46,966 nucleotides of DNA from Candidatus Poribacteria bacterium (GTDB lineage: Bacteria > Poribacteria > WGA-4E > WGA-3G), in the NCBI GenBank assembly GCA_012270795.1, contig JAAXHO010000247.1, positions 1 to 46,966 of the forward strand, read 5' to 3'. The notes under the pieces were generated by a model. It ran no database searches. It had not been told where the DNA came from and saw only the letters and a list, made by a program, of their open reading frames with translations. Each line of letters begins with the position of its first letter. Within the stretch, counting starts at the first letter, position 1. The translations under genes were made by a program, and so were the position numbers. Positions 35,701 through 43,763 of the stretch are shown piece by piece.

Positions 35701-36791
35701 TTGTATCTACCGACGGTGCCTAAGTCGTAACGTGCTCCATCAAAAAAGAGGCGTTCTAAACAGGTTGCTGCTGCTTCGCGTGTCGGTGCATCACCTGGAC
35801 GAAGCGTTCGAAAAATCTCGAGCAGTGCACCTTCTTGTAATGTTCCACCTGCATAGGCTTTTACAGTGTCGCGTGAAAGTGTATTTCGTAGATATCTCAA
35901 TTCTTGTTCATCTGTCTCGACTAATACCTCAATCTCTTTCACTTTTGCTTCAGTCAGTCTGTCAAATTCTATTTCTGACAACTTCGTGTTTGATTCAAGG
36001 AGGACCTCACCCGTTTCTTTATCAATAAGAGGTTCGACGACGATGCGTCCTATTACATCCTGAGTCATTTTAACGTTTTCAGTATTGCTGAACAGTCGTA
36101 GTATATCTGCGTCAGTTTCCCAACCGAGGGCTCGTAAGAGCACTGTTGCCAATATTTTCTTTTTGCGATCCAATCGGACGTGAATACAGTCTTTTGAATC
36201 AAATTCGAACTCTATCCAGGCACCACGGTATGGGATAATTTGTCCTGTAGGTAGTTTCTGAATACTTGTTGCACTGGATTTATCAAGGAAAATGACACCG
36301 GGGGATCGTTGTAACTGATTAACAATGACACGTTCCGATCCGTTGATGATAAAAGTTCCATTTTCAGTCATCAGGGGTATATCTCCCAGATAGACATCGG
36401 ATTCGGTAATATCGAGCACCCGTGTTTGGCCTGTGTCTTCATCTTTCTCACGTTCAACACACATTAACCGTGCTTGTAACCTGACTTGATAATTCAAACC
36501 GCGTGCCTGACAATCCGTTAGGTCGTGTGTCGGTGGACTCAAAGTATAACTGACAAATTCAAGACTTGTTGTCTCTTTGAAATCATATATTGGAAAAACT
36601 TCTTTGAACAGTGCTTGTAGACCTACTGATTCGCGTTCGTTTTCTGCGACGTTGCGTTGCATAAATGCTGCATAAGAACGTTTTTGAGTCTCGATTAGAT
36701 TGGGCAGTTCAATGACCGAAGAGGTTTTTGAAAAGGAGGTGCGTTGTCGTAACGCAACCGGTCTTCCATTCGTATTTTTATTTTGGGGCAT
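32766..36791 (-). CDS. rpoB: RNA polymerase beta subunit
   Basis: Read from the ATG at 36791 (AAGG site 8 bases upstream) this is 1341 residues, near the E. coli size. It contains [13 protein letters not shown], the rifampicin-region [30 protein letters not shown] and the C-terminal [25 protein letters not shown]. An upstream GTG at 36800 is less likely. rpoC follows after 103 bases. The usual upstream rplJ-rplL genes are missing; instead there is a roughly 500-base leader and a small ORF. Confidence 0.97.
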   Translation of the reverse strand: [1341 protein letters not shown]

Positions 36792-37314
36792 AGTTTTCAC
36801 CTTGCTCGGTATGTTGGCGGTTTGAAGTTTCGTACGCTTGTACTTCTTTTATTGGACAAGTTGATGATTTTGTTTTAGGAAACAACTATGGTAAATCTGT
36901 TTGTAAAAGAATGCTTTTTTTATGAAAAAGGCCTCAATGCTATTTCAATCTGCTATTAAATTGACCAAACAGTTTTCTTGGCACAGGACGGTATTATGTT
37001 GGATTGTGAGTAGCAGATGATAGACTATTTCTCGCAACCAACAATTGTGGTTCATTTCACCTTGTCGTCACAAAAAGTATGAACTCGTTGAAGATTGAAT
37101 ATTACTAATTTAATTGCGGGGATTGTAAATTTAAGAGTTGACACAGACTAATTGGGTTTGTCTTTACAGATACCTAAATTGTCTAACCAACTGACAATTT
37201 GGTTTCTTATGGGTTGATTTATAGAAACTATTTTTGTGAATGTAAACTGACTGGGAGATGGGTTTGCAGCACAACAATGGTAATAGTTAGGTACATATAT
37301 TTCTACTAACTTTT
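36792..37314. other. Long leader region upstream of rpoB
   Basis: No gene of convincing quality lies here. It is AT-rich. I saw no clear terminator, ribosomal-protein-binding structure or rplL-like frame. A promoter further upstream at 37529-37558 reads through it toward rpoB. Confidence 0.4.
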
Positions 37315-37506
37315 CTACTTATCAGGAGTCGGCGCGACAAACCACTTGACTTCACAGACCCGACTGAAAGGCATGCAAAGTACTTGATTACATCCTGTAC
37401 ACATCAGAAAATTGTTTTCACTGTCATGATACAAAAACAGTTGCCTCTTTTTTGAAGAAGATGTATACTTCTCATAAAAGAAATTACAATGCCTACGCTT
37501 TAGCAA
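37315..37506 (-). CDS. Possible small cysteine-rich protein, 63 aa
   Basis: A TTG-started frame reads a 63-residue protein with HDSENNFLMCTGCNQVLCMP and four to five cysteines (C36, C39, C44, C51), perhaps a zinc knuckle. It lies 23 bases after a strong promoter on the same strand. The ribosome binding site is weak and no family is recognised, so it may instead be part of an untranslated leader or a small RNA. Confidence 0.35.
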   Translation of the reverse strand: MLKRRHCNFFYEKYTSSSKKRQLFLYHDSENNFLMCTGCNQVLCMPFSRVCEVKWFVAPTPDK

Positions 37507-37528
37507 CTACCCAAAAACTTAACGTGTT

Positions 37529-37558
37529 ATTATACATTAATACTTATATATTTGTCAA
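37529..37558 (-). promoter_or_regulatory. Sigma70-type promoter facing rpoB
   Basis: On the minus strand TTGACA (37553-37558), an 18-base spacer and TATAAT (37529-37534). It reads into the small ORF at 37315-37506 and then toward rpoB about 740 bases on. It is the best promoter I see for the polymerase operon. Confidence 0.7.
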
Positions 37559-37667
37559 GAAAAAATGTAAAAATATTTTACTTTACTTCAATTTTTTGAT
37601 GTTATATCGCCAAAATTGCTGTAATTAATTCTAAACGATACAAATAACAAAATTAAACTATCGGGCT

Positions 37668-38207
37668 ATGTGTCCTATGGGAACAATTATTGAACAGTTA
37701 CCTGTCAAAGCAATAATCGGTGTACTCACAGCAGAACCTAAAATCTTACCAACTGTTTATCAACACCTTACTCATCAATTTGGTCCAATTGATTACAGGA
37801 CTGAAATCTTTCCGTTCACATGGACAACCTACTACGAAAAAGAAATGGGTGATGAGATAAAACGGCAGTTTATCAGTTTTGAGAACTTGATTGATGCGGG
37901 AACTTTAGCAGAAAAAAAGCAGTTTACCAATCAACTGGAGCAAGTATTTCTCAAAGAGGAGACCACATACAGACGGGTTAACTTAGATGTAGGTTATATT
38001 TGCCTGGCTAAATTAGTGCTTGCGTCAACGAAAGACCACGCACACCGTATCTATCTTGGTGATGGCATCTACGCTGAGATAACACTCCGATATTATAAGA
38101 AGACCTTTCAACCGTGGGAATGGACATATCCAGATTATCGTTCTCCTCAATATATAGACATTTTTAACCGAATTCGCACAATTTATAGGGAGCAACTCAA
38201 TACATGA
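37668..38207 (+). CDS. DUF4416 family protein
   Basis: The 179-residue protein matches DUF4416 in its FPFTWTTYYEKEMG start, FENLIDAGTLAEKKQFTNQLE and DVGYICLAKLVLASTKDHAHRIYL segments, and closes with AEITLRYYKKTF and WTYPDY. The function is unknown. The ATG at 37668 is followed by an in-frame ATG at 37677; no strong ribosome site decides between them. It overlaps the peptidase gene by ATGA, so the two are translationally coupled. Confidence 0.85.
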   Translation: MCPMGTIIEQLPVKAIIGVLTAEPKILPTVYQHLTHQFGPIDYRTEIFPFTWTTYYEKEMGDEIKRQFISFENLIDAGTLAEKKQFTNQLEQVFLKEETTYRRVNLDVGYICLAKLVLASTKDHAHRIYLGDGIYAEITLRYYKKTFQPWEWTYPDYRSPQYIDIFNRIRTIYREQLNT

Positions 38208-39406
38208 ATATAAGTGACATCATACACAAAATTGTGAATGTTAGAAAAACCTTACACTTGACATTATGTTCCAAAATTATCATTATTTTGTCATTTTGCT
38301 GTTTACTGTCATATATCGCGTATCTAACATCAGCACAGGAAACTAAAACTACTCGGTTACGTGCACGCGAACTGGGTATCAACATTGGTACATTGCCTAC
38401 TGGAGAATTTAACGCAATCACTGATGTTGAAGGTGTCAAGGTAGGTCACGTTACTTTGAACGAGGGTGCGTCTATTCGCACAGGTGTAACAGCGATTCTT
38501 CCTTACGATGATATATGGAAAAGACGTTATTTCGGTGCAGCACACACTATACATGGTAACGGTGAAGCAACCGGAATTGCACGAATAAATCAAGCAGGTT
38601 GGATTGAATCACCTATATTGCTGACAAATACTTTGAGTGTTGGTGCTGTTCATGATGGCGTTGTGCGGTATATTGTCAAACGGTATCCTAACGACAACAT
38701 AATTTTGCCGATTGTTGCTGAATGTTATGATGGTGGATTGAACGACATCAGCGGTTTACATGTTAAACCTGAACATGCCATCAAAGCAATAGAAGATGCA
38801 AAATCTGGTAAAGTTGCTGAAGGTTGTGTGGGTGGTGGTACAGGTATGCGTTGTTATGGATTCAAAGCTGGTATCGGCACGGCTTCGCGGGTCCTACCCC
38901 AAAATAGAGGGGGTTGGAAAGTCGGTGTGTTGGTAAACTCTAACGGAGGAAGAAGACACCAATTGCGGATAGACGGTGTGCCGGTTGGAAAAGCGTTAGA
39001 AGATGATCAGATGAAACCGGGGAGGGATGGTTCGTTTATTATCGTTATCGCAACAGACTCACCGATGTCACATCGGCAGTTGAAACAGTTAGCAATGCGG
39101 GCAACACACGGTCTTGCCCGTACAGGAACGCCGAGTACTGATAGCAGTGGTGAGTTTGTTATTGCCTTTTCCACAGCTAATGTATTTCCAAGCAACACTG
39201 AAAACGGCACCTTCCAGATTCAGATGGTTGTCAACAGACAATTGAGTTCACTATTTCAAGCTGCCATTGAAGCAACTGAGGAGGCTATAATCAACTCAAT
39301 GACAATGGCAACAACCACGACGGGCCGGAACGGCAGAACAATGCCTGCGATTCCGCTGGATCAGTTGAGAAAAATTATGAAACGGTATGGACGTAATGGT
39401 TTTTAA
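38204..39406 (+). CDS. P1 family (DmpA/S58) peptidase, membrane-anchored or secreted
   Basis: The 400-residue protein has an N-terminal hydrophobic helix (about 22-45), consistent with export or a membrane anchor, then an S58 DmpA-like aminopeptidase body with FNAITDVEGVKVGHVTL near the start, GCVGGGTGMRCYGFKAGIGT in the middle and GSFIIVIATDSPMSHRQL, where cleavage before the Ser would give the N-terminal nucleophile. Such enzymes cut small peptides or beta-amino acids. GGGAG lies upstream of its ATGA overlap with DUF4416. Confidence 0.88.
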   Translation: MNISDIIHKIVNVRKTLHLTLCSKIIIILSFCCLLSYIAYLTSAQETKTTRLRARELGINIGTLPTGEFNAITDVEGVKVGHVTLNEGASIRTGVTAILPYDDIWKRRYFGAAHTIHGNGEATGIARINQAGWIESPILLTNTLSVGAVHDGVVRYIVKRYPNDNIILPIVAECYDGGLNDISGLHVKPEHAIKAIEDAKSGKVAEGCVGGGTGMRCYGFKAGIGTASRVLPQNRGGWKVGVLVNSNGGRRHQLRIDGVPVGKALEDDQMKPGRDGSFIIVIATDSPMSHRQLKQLAMRATHGLARTGTPSTDSSGEFVIAFSTANVFPSNTENGTFQIQMVVNRQLSSLFQAAIEATEEAIINSMTMATTTTGRNGRTMPAIPLDQLRKIMKRYGRNGF

Positions 39407-39418
39407 CATCGTCTTTCT

Positions 39419-40924
39419 TCATTTTTTGTTTTGTGGATTGTTGCGGCGAGGCGGTTGCTGTTTTTCCTTCATAAGACGTTCCACCTCTGCTGCAAGTTCA
39501 GGGTCTTTTTCCTTCAGACGTTGGAGACCTTTTATTCCACCGTAGCGTTCGATCATTTCAAATGCGCGGACGATACGTTCGGGTTCCACCGTTGTTTTTC
39601 CACCTTTGAGGTGTGCTTCAAGTTGCTTGGTAAGGAAGTTATTAGTGTCAATCGGGGATTCTTCATTCATAATACTTTCTACCCACTTAAGGAATTCGTT
39701 GAATTCTCGTTGCGCGGCTTCCTGTTGACGTTGAAATTCTGCACGTGCGACTTCAGCACGCGCTGCCTTTTGATCTTCCTTGTTTAGCGGTTGCTTTTCC
39801 AACGGCTGCGGTTCTAAAGAGGGCAGTTCCGGGAACCAAGGCATTTCTTCAGTAACATGGGTAGGTGTTTCTTCAGGGATGACAGCTCCCTTATCTATAT
39901 CTATCTGTTCTTTGTCAATTTGAGGAATCGTTTGACGTTCTAAATGAATTGGGGAATAACGCGATTCACCCCTTTCAACAGCGCGCATATGTATATCAAT
40001 TAACTGATCTTGTCCTCCAGATGATAGATATTTCCTATAATAGATCCATGCGGTTTTGACATCGCCGAGGCGTTCGTATGCAAGACCTATATGTCCAAAT
40101 CCGCGGGTAGGATCAAGTTTGTGTACTTTACTAAGCGTTTTAAGAGCCTCTTCCGGATCGTCATAATGGGTACGATAGGCTAAACTTAGCATTGCGGAAA
40201 TATTATTTGGTTCTTTAGCAAGAATTTCTCGATAACCTTCAGCAGCTTTCGCATTGTCCGCTTCATAAAGAAGTAAATGCTTTTTTGCTTCAGAGTCGTT
40301 AGGGTTTTCCGCGAGTGCTTTTTCAGCATAAGCATTAACGTCCCTATAACTTGCACGTATTGTCTTTAGATATTTAAATGCCCGGTGTGGGGAAATGCGG
40401 TTTAAGATAGCCTCATTATAGATACCATGCTTTTCCAAAAAGGCAACAGCATCCTCTTGATTCATATCTCCCGTGAGTGCTTTAAGTTCTATTTGGGATG
40501 CTTCCTCGGACAGTACCGGACCGCTATCGCGTCTTTCAAAAAGTTTACCAGAATTTGCTAACTCTTGTAGCATAAGATTGCGACGTTTTAGGACATCTTC
40601 CGGAAGTGGTGGGGAAGGCTCTATAATATCGTCATGGGGCAGGCGCATAGTCTCAAGATTTTTCAACGTAGAGATATCCACTTTTGGTCGAAAAGTATCT
40701 ATTTTAGACCGAGTAGTATGCGGCTTTGGAGACCTCTCACCATTGAGTTGAGAACCTCCGGATACTACCCTGCGAGGCTGCGGCTTGATACTATCCTGCG
40801 CATGCTCTGCAATATCAGGTGCGGGTGCTACCTGCTGATTGCGTCGTGCCAAAATGATGCTGCTAATACCCAAACCGATAACGATACCGAGTATCCAATA
40901 CCAATTGTTTTTAAAGAATTTCAT
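39419..40924 (-). CDS. Membrane-anchored TPR protein, 501 aa
   Basis: A single N-terminal helix (WYWILGIVIGLGISSIILA, residues 8-26) anchors it, followed by a proline-rich linker and TPR-like repeats at about 205-310 (SEAKKHLLLYEADNAKAAEGYREIL, AMLSLAYRTHYDDPEEALKTL, GHIGLAYERLGDVKTAW). The C terminus is a charged helix with AARAEVARAEFQRQ and a KEKQQPPRRNNPQNKK end. The ribosome site is AGGAGA. Fourteen bases upstream is a small membrane protein gene, then a sigma-region-4 gene, on the same strand. Confidence 0.75.
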   Translation of the reverse strand: MKFFKNNWYWILGIVIGLGISSIILARRNQQVAPAPDIAEHAQDSIKPQPRRVVSGGSQLNGERSPKPHTTRSKIDTFRPKVDISTLKNLETMRLPHDDIIEPSPPLPEDVLKRRNLMLQELANSGKLFERRDSGPVLSEEASQIELKALTGDMNQEDAVAFLEKHGIYNEAILNRISPHRAFKYLKTIRASYRDVNAYAEKALAENPNDSEAKKHLLLYEADNAKAAEGYREILAKEPNNISAMLSLAYRTHYDDPEEALKTLSKVHKLDPTRGFGHIGLAYERLGDVKTAWIYYRKYLSSGGQDQLIDIHMRAVERGESRYSPIHLERQTIPQIDKEQIDIDKGAVIPEETPTHVTEEMPWFPELPSLEPQPLEKQPLNKEDQKAARAEVARAEFQRQQEAAQREFNEFLKWVESIMNEESPIDTNNFLTKQLEAHLKGGKTTVEPERIVRAFEMIERYGGIKGLQRLKEKDPELAAEVERLMKEKQQPPRRNNPQNKK

Positions 40925-40936
40925 GTGAGTTCTCCT

Positions 40937-41161
40937 TTATTCCCCTGTCTTTCGCGTGCAGGGCGGCACTATTAATTTTGGATAGGATGGATCCTGTTTT
41001 TCCATTATACAATCAGGTTTTGAAAGACCTGGGCAGTCCATCTGTGTCTTTGTAGCATTCAGAGTTTTGATAGAACCGAACAGAACAAAACTTCCTACGT
41101 AAATAATTACAAACGAGTAGACCATCACTTTATACCAGCATTGCTGTTTGAGATGTTCCAT
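40937..41161 (-). CDS. Small membrane protein, 74 aa
   Basis: One transmembrane helix (about 11-30, KVMVYSFVIIYVGSFVLFG) is followed by a short soluble part with three cysteines (MDCPGLSKPDC and PPCTRKTGE). A near-perfect AAGGAGGTACATA ribosome site precedes the ATG. It stands between a TPR membrane protein and a sigma-like gene, so it may act with them. It is not a family I recognise. Confidence 0.7.
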   Translation of the reverse strand: MEHLKQQCWYKVMVYSFVIIYVGSFVLFGSIKTLNATKTQMDCPGLSKPDCIMEKQDPSYPKLIVPPCTRKTGE

Positions 41162-41298
41162 TATGTACCTCCTTATGTGAATTCATTCAAATCAAACTTA
41201 CCAGCTTTTTCGCAGGTGAAAACACTATAGGTATATAGGAGGCAGTAATTGCCTTAATTATACACATTGTCTAAAGTCAAAATCAACCACAAAATAAA

Positions 41299-41715
41299 CT
41301 ATCTCTTTTTCTTTTGCTTCTCCATGAACTCGGAGAAATTCAGGTCATGTCCTTCAGCATAAGCTTGTTCCCAAGCTGCAGCCCATTCCCTCAAAATTTT
41401 CTTCACACGTGACAACCGATTCCGCACGGAGGAAGGTTTTAATGAAGGGAAAGCATCGCGTAATTCCTCAGCAATTTCATCGTAACTCTTACCAGCGCAT
41501 TGCAGGAGTAGTATGCTCTGTTCTAATTCAGGTAATTCCTTAATTGTTTGTTGAAGTTTTTCGCGTAGAACCTCGTTCATTCTGTTTGAGGTGTAAAACT
41601 CAGTTTTAGCAAACTTGATAACCTGTTTATCGTTAGATTGAAGAATTTGGTAGACTAATTCCGCGTTCCGAGTATGATGTTGTTCATCATTCCACAATTT
41701 TACGCTTTCATTCAT
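41299..41715 (-). CDS. Sigma-70 region 4-like regulator, 138 aa
   Basis: The C-terminal half reads an HTH typical of sigma region 4: LPELEQSILLLQCAGKSYDEIAEEL, then SSVRNRLSRVKKILREW. Region 2 is missing, so it cannot be a complete sigma factor; it may be an anti-sigma-like or RNA polymerase-binding regulator. AGGGGC precedes the ATG. The 74-residue membrane gene and the TPR gene follow on the same strand. Confidence 0.7.
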   Translation of the reverse strand: MNESVKLWNDEQHHTRNAELVYQILQSNDKQVIKFAKTEFYTSNRMNEVLREKLQQTIKELPELEQSILLLQCAGKSYDEIAEELRDAFPSLKPSSVRNRLSRVKKILREWAAAWEQAYAEGHDLNFSEFMEKQKKKR

Positions 41716-42005
41716 AGGCAGCCCCTTTATCTGCCATTTGAGGTTTTATGCTTTGTAACCTTAATGAATGCGAATTGTGGGAATACCTCTCAAAACAATA
41801 TAAAATTTTTTATTTTTTTGGTATCATTCAGTTTTTCTTATTTCTATTTTTATTTGACTTCACACCACTATTCATGCAATAATGAAATACACCTATATAA
41901 CAAACAGATAAGAATTTAGCGACAGTAAAAAGCAGATAAAAATAACAGAGATACTTCACGCTTATTCCACAACAAGGATAGAAAAAATAACGGGATTTTC
42001 ATTTT
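41716..42005. other. Gene-free stretch upstream of the sigma-like gene
   Basis: AT-rich, without a supported gene. It contains the leader of the 41299-41715 gene and no repeat that I can match elsewhere. Confidence 0.4.
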
Positions 42006-42075
42006 TTCAGGACGGACACATTTCCCCTAAACCCCTTATCAAGGGGACTTTAAGAGGAAATGCGTCCGTTCTGAA
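42006..42075. repeat. Inverted repeat, TTCAGGACGGACACATTTCC type
   Basis: TTCAGGACGGACACATTTCC and the near-complement at the end (TTCAGAACGGACGCATTTCC when reversed) form the arms; the CCCCTTATCAAGGGG core is itself palindromic. Ends of this type recur at 42408-42545. Confidence 0.7.
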
Positions 42076-42159
42076 TAATAAGCGTTATGTTGATATTACA
42101 TTAACATTTTGGGGTTGGTGTGCGTTCACACCCACAATAACTCAATGAAAAATGTGAAA

Positions 42160-42398
42160 CAGATCAGGATTTCGTAGGAATCTATTCAACTAACCTGAGA
42201 GTGTCGGATCCGCGCCTTTGCCGATGCTCAGATCCTTCGTATTTGACATTCGGTTTGTGTTCTCGGGATTGAAAACCTTATCATGCGTGAAAAACCCTTA
42301 TATTTTCGTCAAACCGAATGTTGTGTTGTTTATGTTTAACTGAACGTCACTAAATTATAATATTAATTTCCAAAATATCAACCTAAAAATTATGTCGG
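42160..42398 (+). repeat. Dispersed ~215-bp repeat, copy 3
   Basis: The same series of landmarks as copies 1 and 2: CAGATCAGG, GTAGGAATCTATTCAACTAACCT, GTGTCGGATCCG, ATTCGGTTTGTG, CGGGATTGAAAAC and GTCAAACCGAATG. CATTCGGTTTG pairs perfectly with CAAACCGAATG. Elements of the CAGGACNGACGCATT family lie on both sides. Confidence 0.75.
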
Positions 42399-42407
42399 TA
42401 TTACATT

Positions 42408-42545
42408 CAGGACAGACGCATTCCCCCTTGATAAGGGGTTTAAAGGTAATTATTTTAGTTATTTACCCCACTCTCCCGGACGCTATCACCATGGGAACCC
42501 TTCCCGCTTACCAAGGGGACTTTAAGAGAAAATGCGTAGGTCCTG
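42408..42545. mobile_element. MITE-like element with CAGGACAGACGCATT termini
   Basis: CAGGACAGACGCATT (42408-42422) and AATGCGTAGGTCCTG (42531-42545) are inverted ends around about 108 bases with no coding capacity. Its interior has the same CCTTGATAAGGGG palindrome as the element at 42006. It is 70 bases before the PhyH gene. Confidence 0.7.
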
Positions 42546-42615
42546 TTTTTATAAAAAAACGCTAATGAATATAATCAATTAGAAATGTTATTATTTTTAA
42601 AAATAGGAGGAGAAT

Positions 42616-43413
42616 ATGGTTGAACTTACGCAAGATAACATTGAGTTTTTCAAGAATGAAGGTTATTTAGTGAAACGCAACGTCCTAAACCCAGACCTAA
42701 TGGAACGCGCCCGAACAAAACTATGGGAAGGTGCACCAGAGGGAAGACACCGCGAGGACCCAGATACATGGGTGGGGCCCTTCAAACCAGAAGAAGAAAA
42801 CGAAGATAATTCTAATAGACGAAAAGGTTTCAGATGGAATTTCCGAGAACCCGGCGGGGAAGATTGGATGGTAAAATTACTCGCTACCGATCCAAATGTC
42901 TGGCACATGGCGGAACAGTTCTTAGGTGAAGGGAATCTTGTGGAACCCAAACACATACGTGGAATCTATTGCACACTCCCCTATGGAGATGTACCGAAGA
43001 AATCAAGTGGATGCCATGTAGATGCACATCCGTTCCATCTCGGTGTTGTCGGTTATATTGATGACGTGCCACCTGAAGGGGGAGGTTTTACTGTGTGGCC
43101 TGGTAGTCATAAAATCTTCTATTACGACTATAAATCGCAATACAAGAACGAACCGACACCTCAATATGATGTTGATAGAGAAAGGCTTAGTAGAGAACCT
43201 GGCGTTGAATGTTACGGCAATGCAGAGGATATTGTCTTTTGGCATCATCGGATCGGACATGCTGCGGGACATAACTATTCCAGGCAGATACGGCAAGCGG
43301 TCCTGTACGACTTTAGAAAAACTGAGTTGTCAGAAACCCAAGAAGAACCACCGAATGAAGACATGTGGCGGGATTGGCCCGGAATTAAAGCGTTGGAGGA
43401 TACTCAGACTTAA
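42616..43413 (+). CDS. Phytanoyl-CoA dioxygenase (PhyH) family protein
   Basis: The 265-residue protein has a double-stranded beta-helix iron site: CHVDAHPFH (His134 and Asp136) with a distal His near HRIGHAAGHN (about His215) and an Arg in YSRQIRQAV. Members hydroxylate substrates with Fe(II) and 2-oxoglutarate. The substrate is unknown. An AGGAGGAG site precedes the ATG. It is isolated between repeat elements, with no obvious operon partner. Confidence 0.9.
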   Translation: MVELTQDNIEFFKNEGYLVKRNVLNPDLMERARTKLWEGAPEGRHREDPDTWVGPFKPEEENEDNSNRRKGFRWNFREPGGEDWMVKLLATDPNVWHMAEQFLGEGNLVEPKHIRGIYCTLPYGDVPKKSSGCHVDAHPFHLGVVGYIDDVPPEGGGFTVWPGSHKIFYYDYKSQYKNEPTPQYDVDRERLSREPGVECYGNAEDIVFWHHRIGHAAGHNYSRQIRQAVLYDFRKTELSETQEEPPNEDMWRDWPGIKALEDTQT

Positions 43414-43461
43414 GATAATTTTATTATGGTAAATTATGGAATTAATTGCACACTTTCACAG
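43414..43461. other. Short spacer downstream of the PhyH gene
   Basis: AT-rich spacer between the PhyH stop and the next element, with no feature I can support. Confidence 0.4.
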
Positions 43462-43586
43462 GTAGGAGCGACCTCCAAATCAACGGCATGAATCATGGCG
43501 AATCATGTAGAATACCACACACGTATTCTACCAAGCGCATTCGCCCAATGGCATTCCCCGGGTCGCGACCAGGAGGTCGCTCCTAC
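43462..43586. mobile_element. MITE-like element with GTAGGAGCGACCTCC termini and nested hairpin
   Basis: GTAGGAGCGACCTCC (43462-43476) and its exact complement (43572-43586) are the outer ends. Inside is AAATCAACGGCATGAA with AATGGCATTCCCCGG, and within that GGCGAAT, GTAGAATAC, a loop, GTATTCTAC and ATTCGCC, so three layers of inverted repeat are stacked. No coding capacity is seen. Confidence 0.85.
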
Positions 43587-43665
43587 CGAAGAGAGGCACC
43601 CCAACCAGCAATAATAGTGGAATTCCTTAATCAGACAATATTTTTTAGAAATGGTATATATTCAT

Positions 43666-43715
43666 AAATTGACGGCTATGGGTAGAGCGTAGACGATACC
43701 CATAGCCGTCAATTT
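43666..43715. terminator. Perfect 19-base hairpin
   Basis: AAATTGACGGCTATGGGTA (43666-43684) and its exact complement (43697-43715) flank a 12-base loop. No T run follows, so it is a weak candidate for a factor-independent terminator; it may be an element fragment or a structured RNA end between PhyH and the TPR gene. Confidence 0.6.
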
Positions 43716-43763
43716 GCGGAGAATCAACACTGAATGTAAGTATGGATAACGAGAATATTTATC

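Noticed and set aside
37315-37506. Ribosomal protein or tRNA before rpoB
   Set aside because: The small frame does not match L7/L12 or L33 and the DNA does not fold as a tRNA; kept only as a low-confidence small protein.
41716-42005. Open frame of 81 residues upstream of the sigma-like gene on the plus strand
   Set aside because: AT-rich, antisense to the start of the real gene, with no ribosome site.
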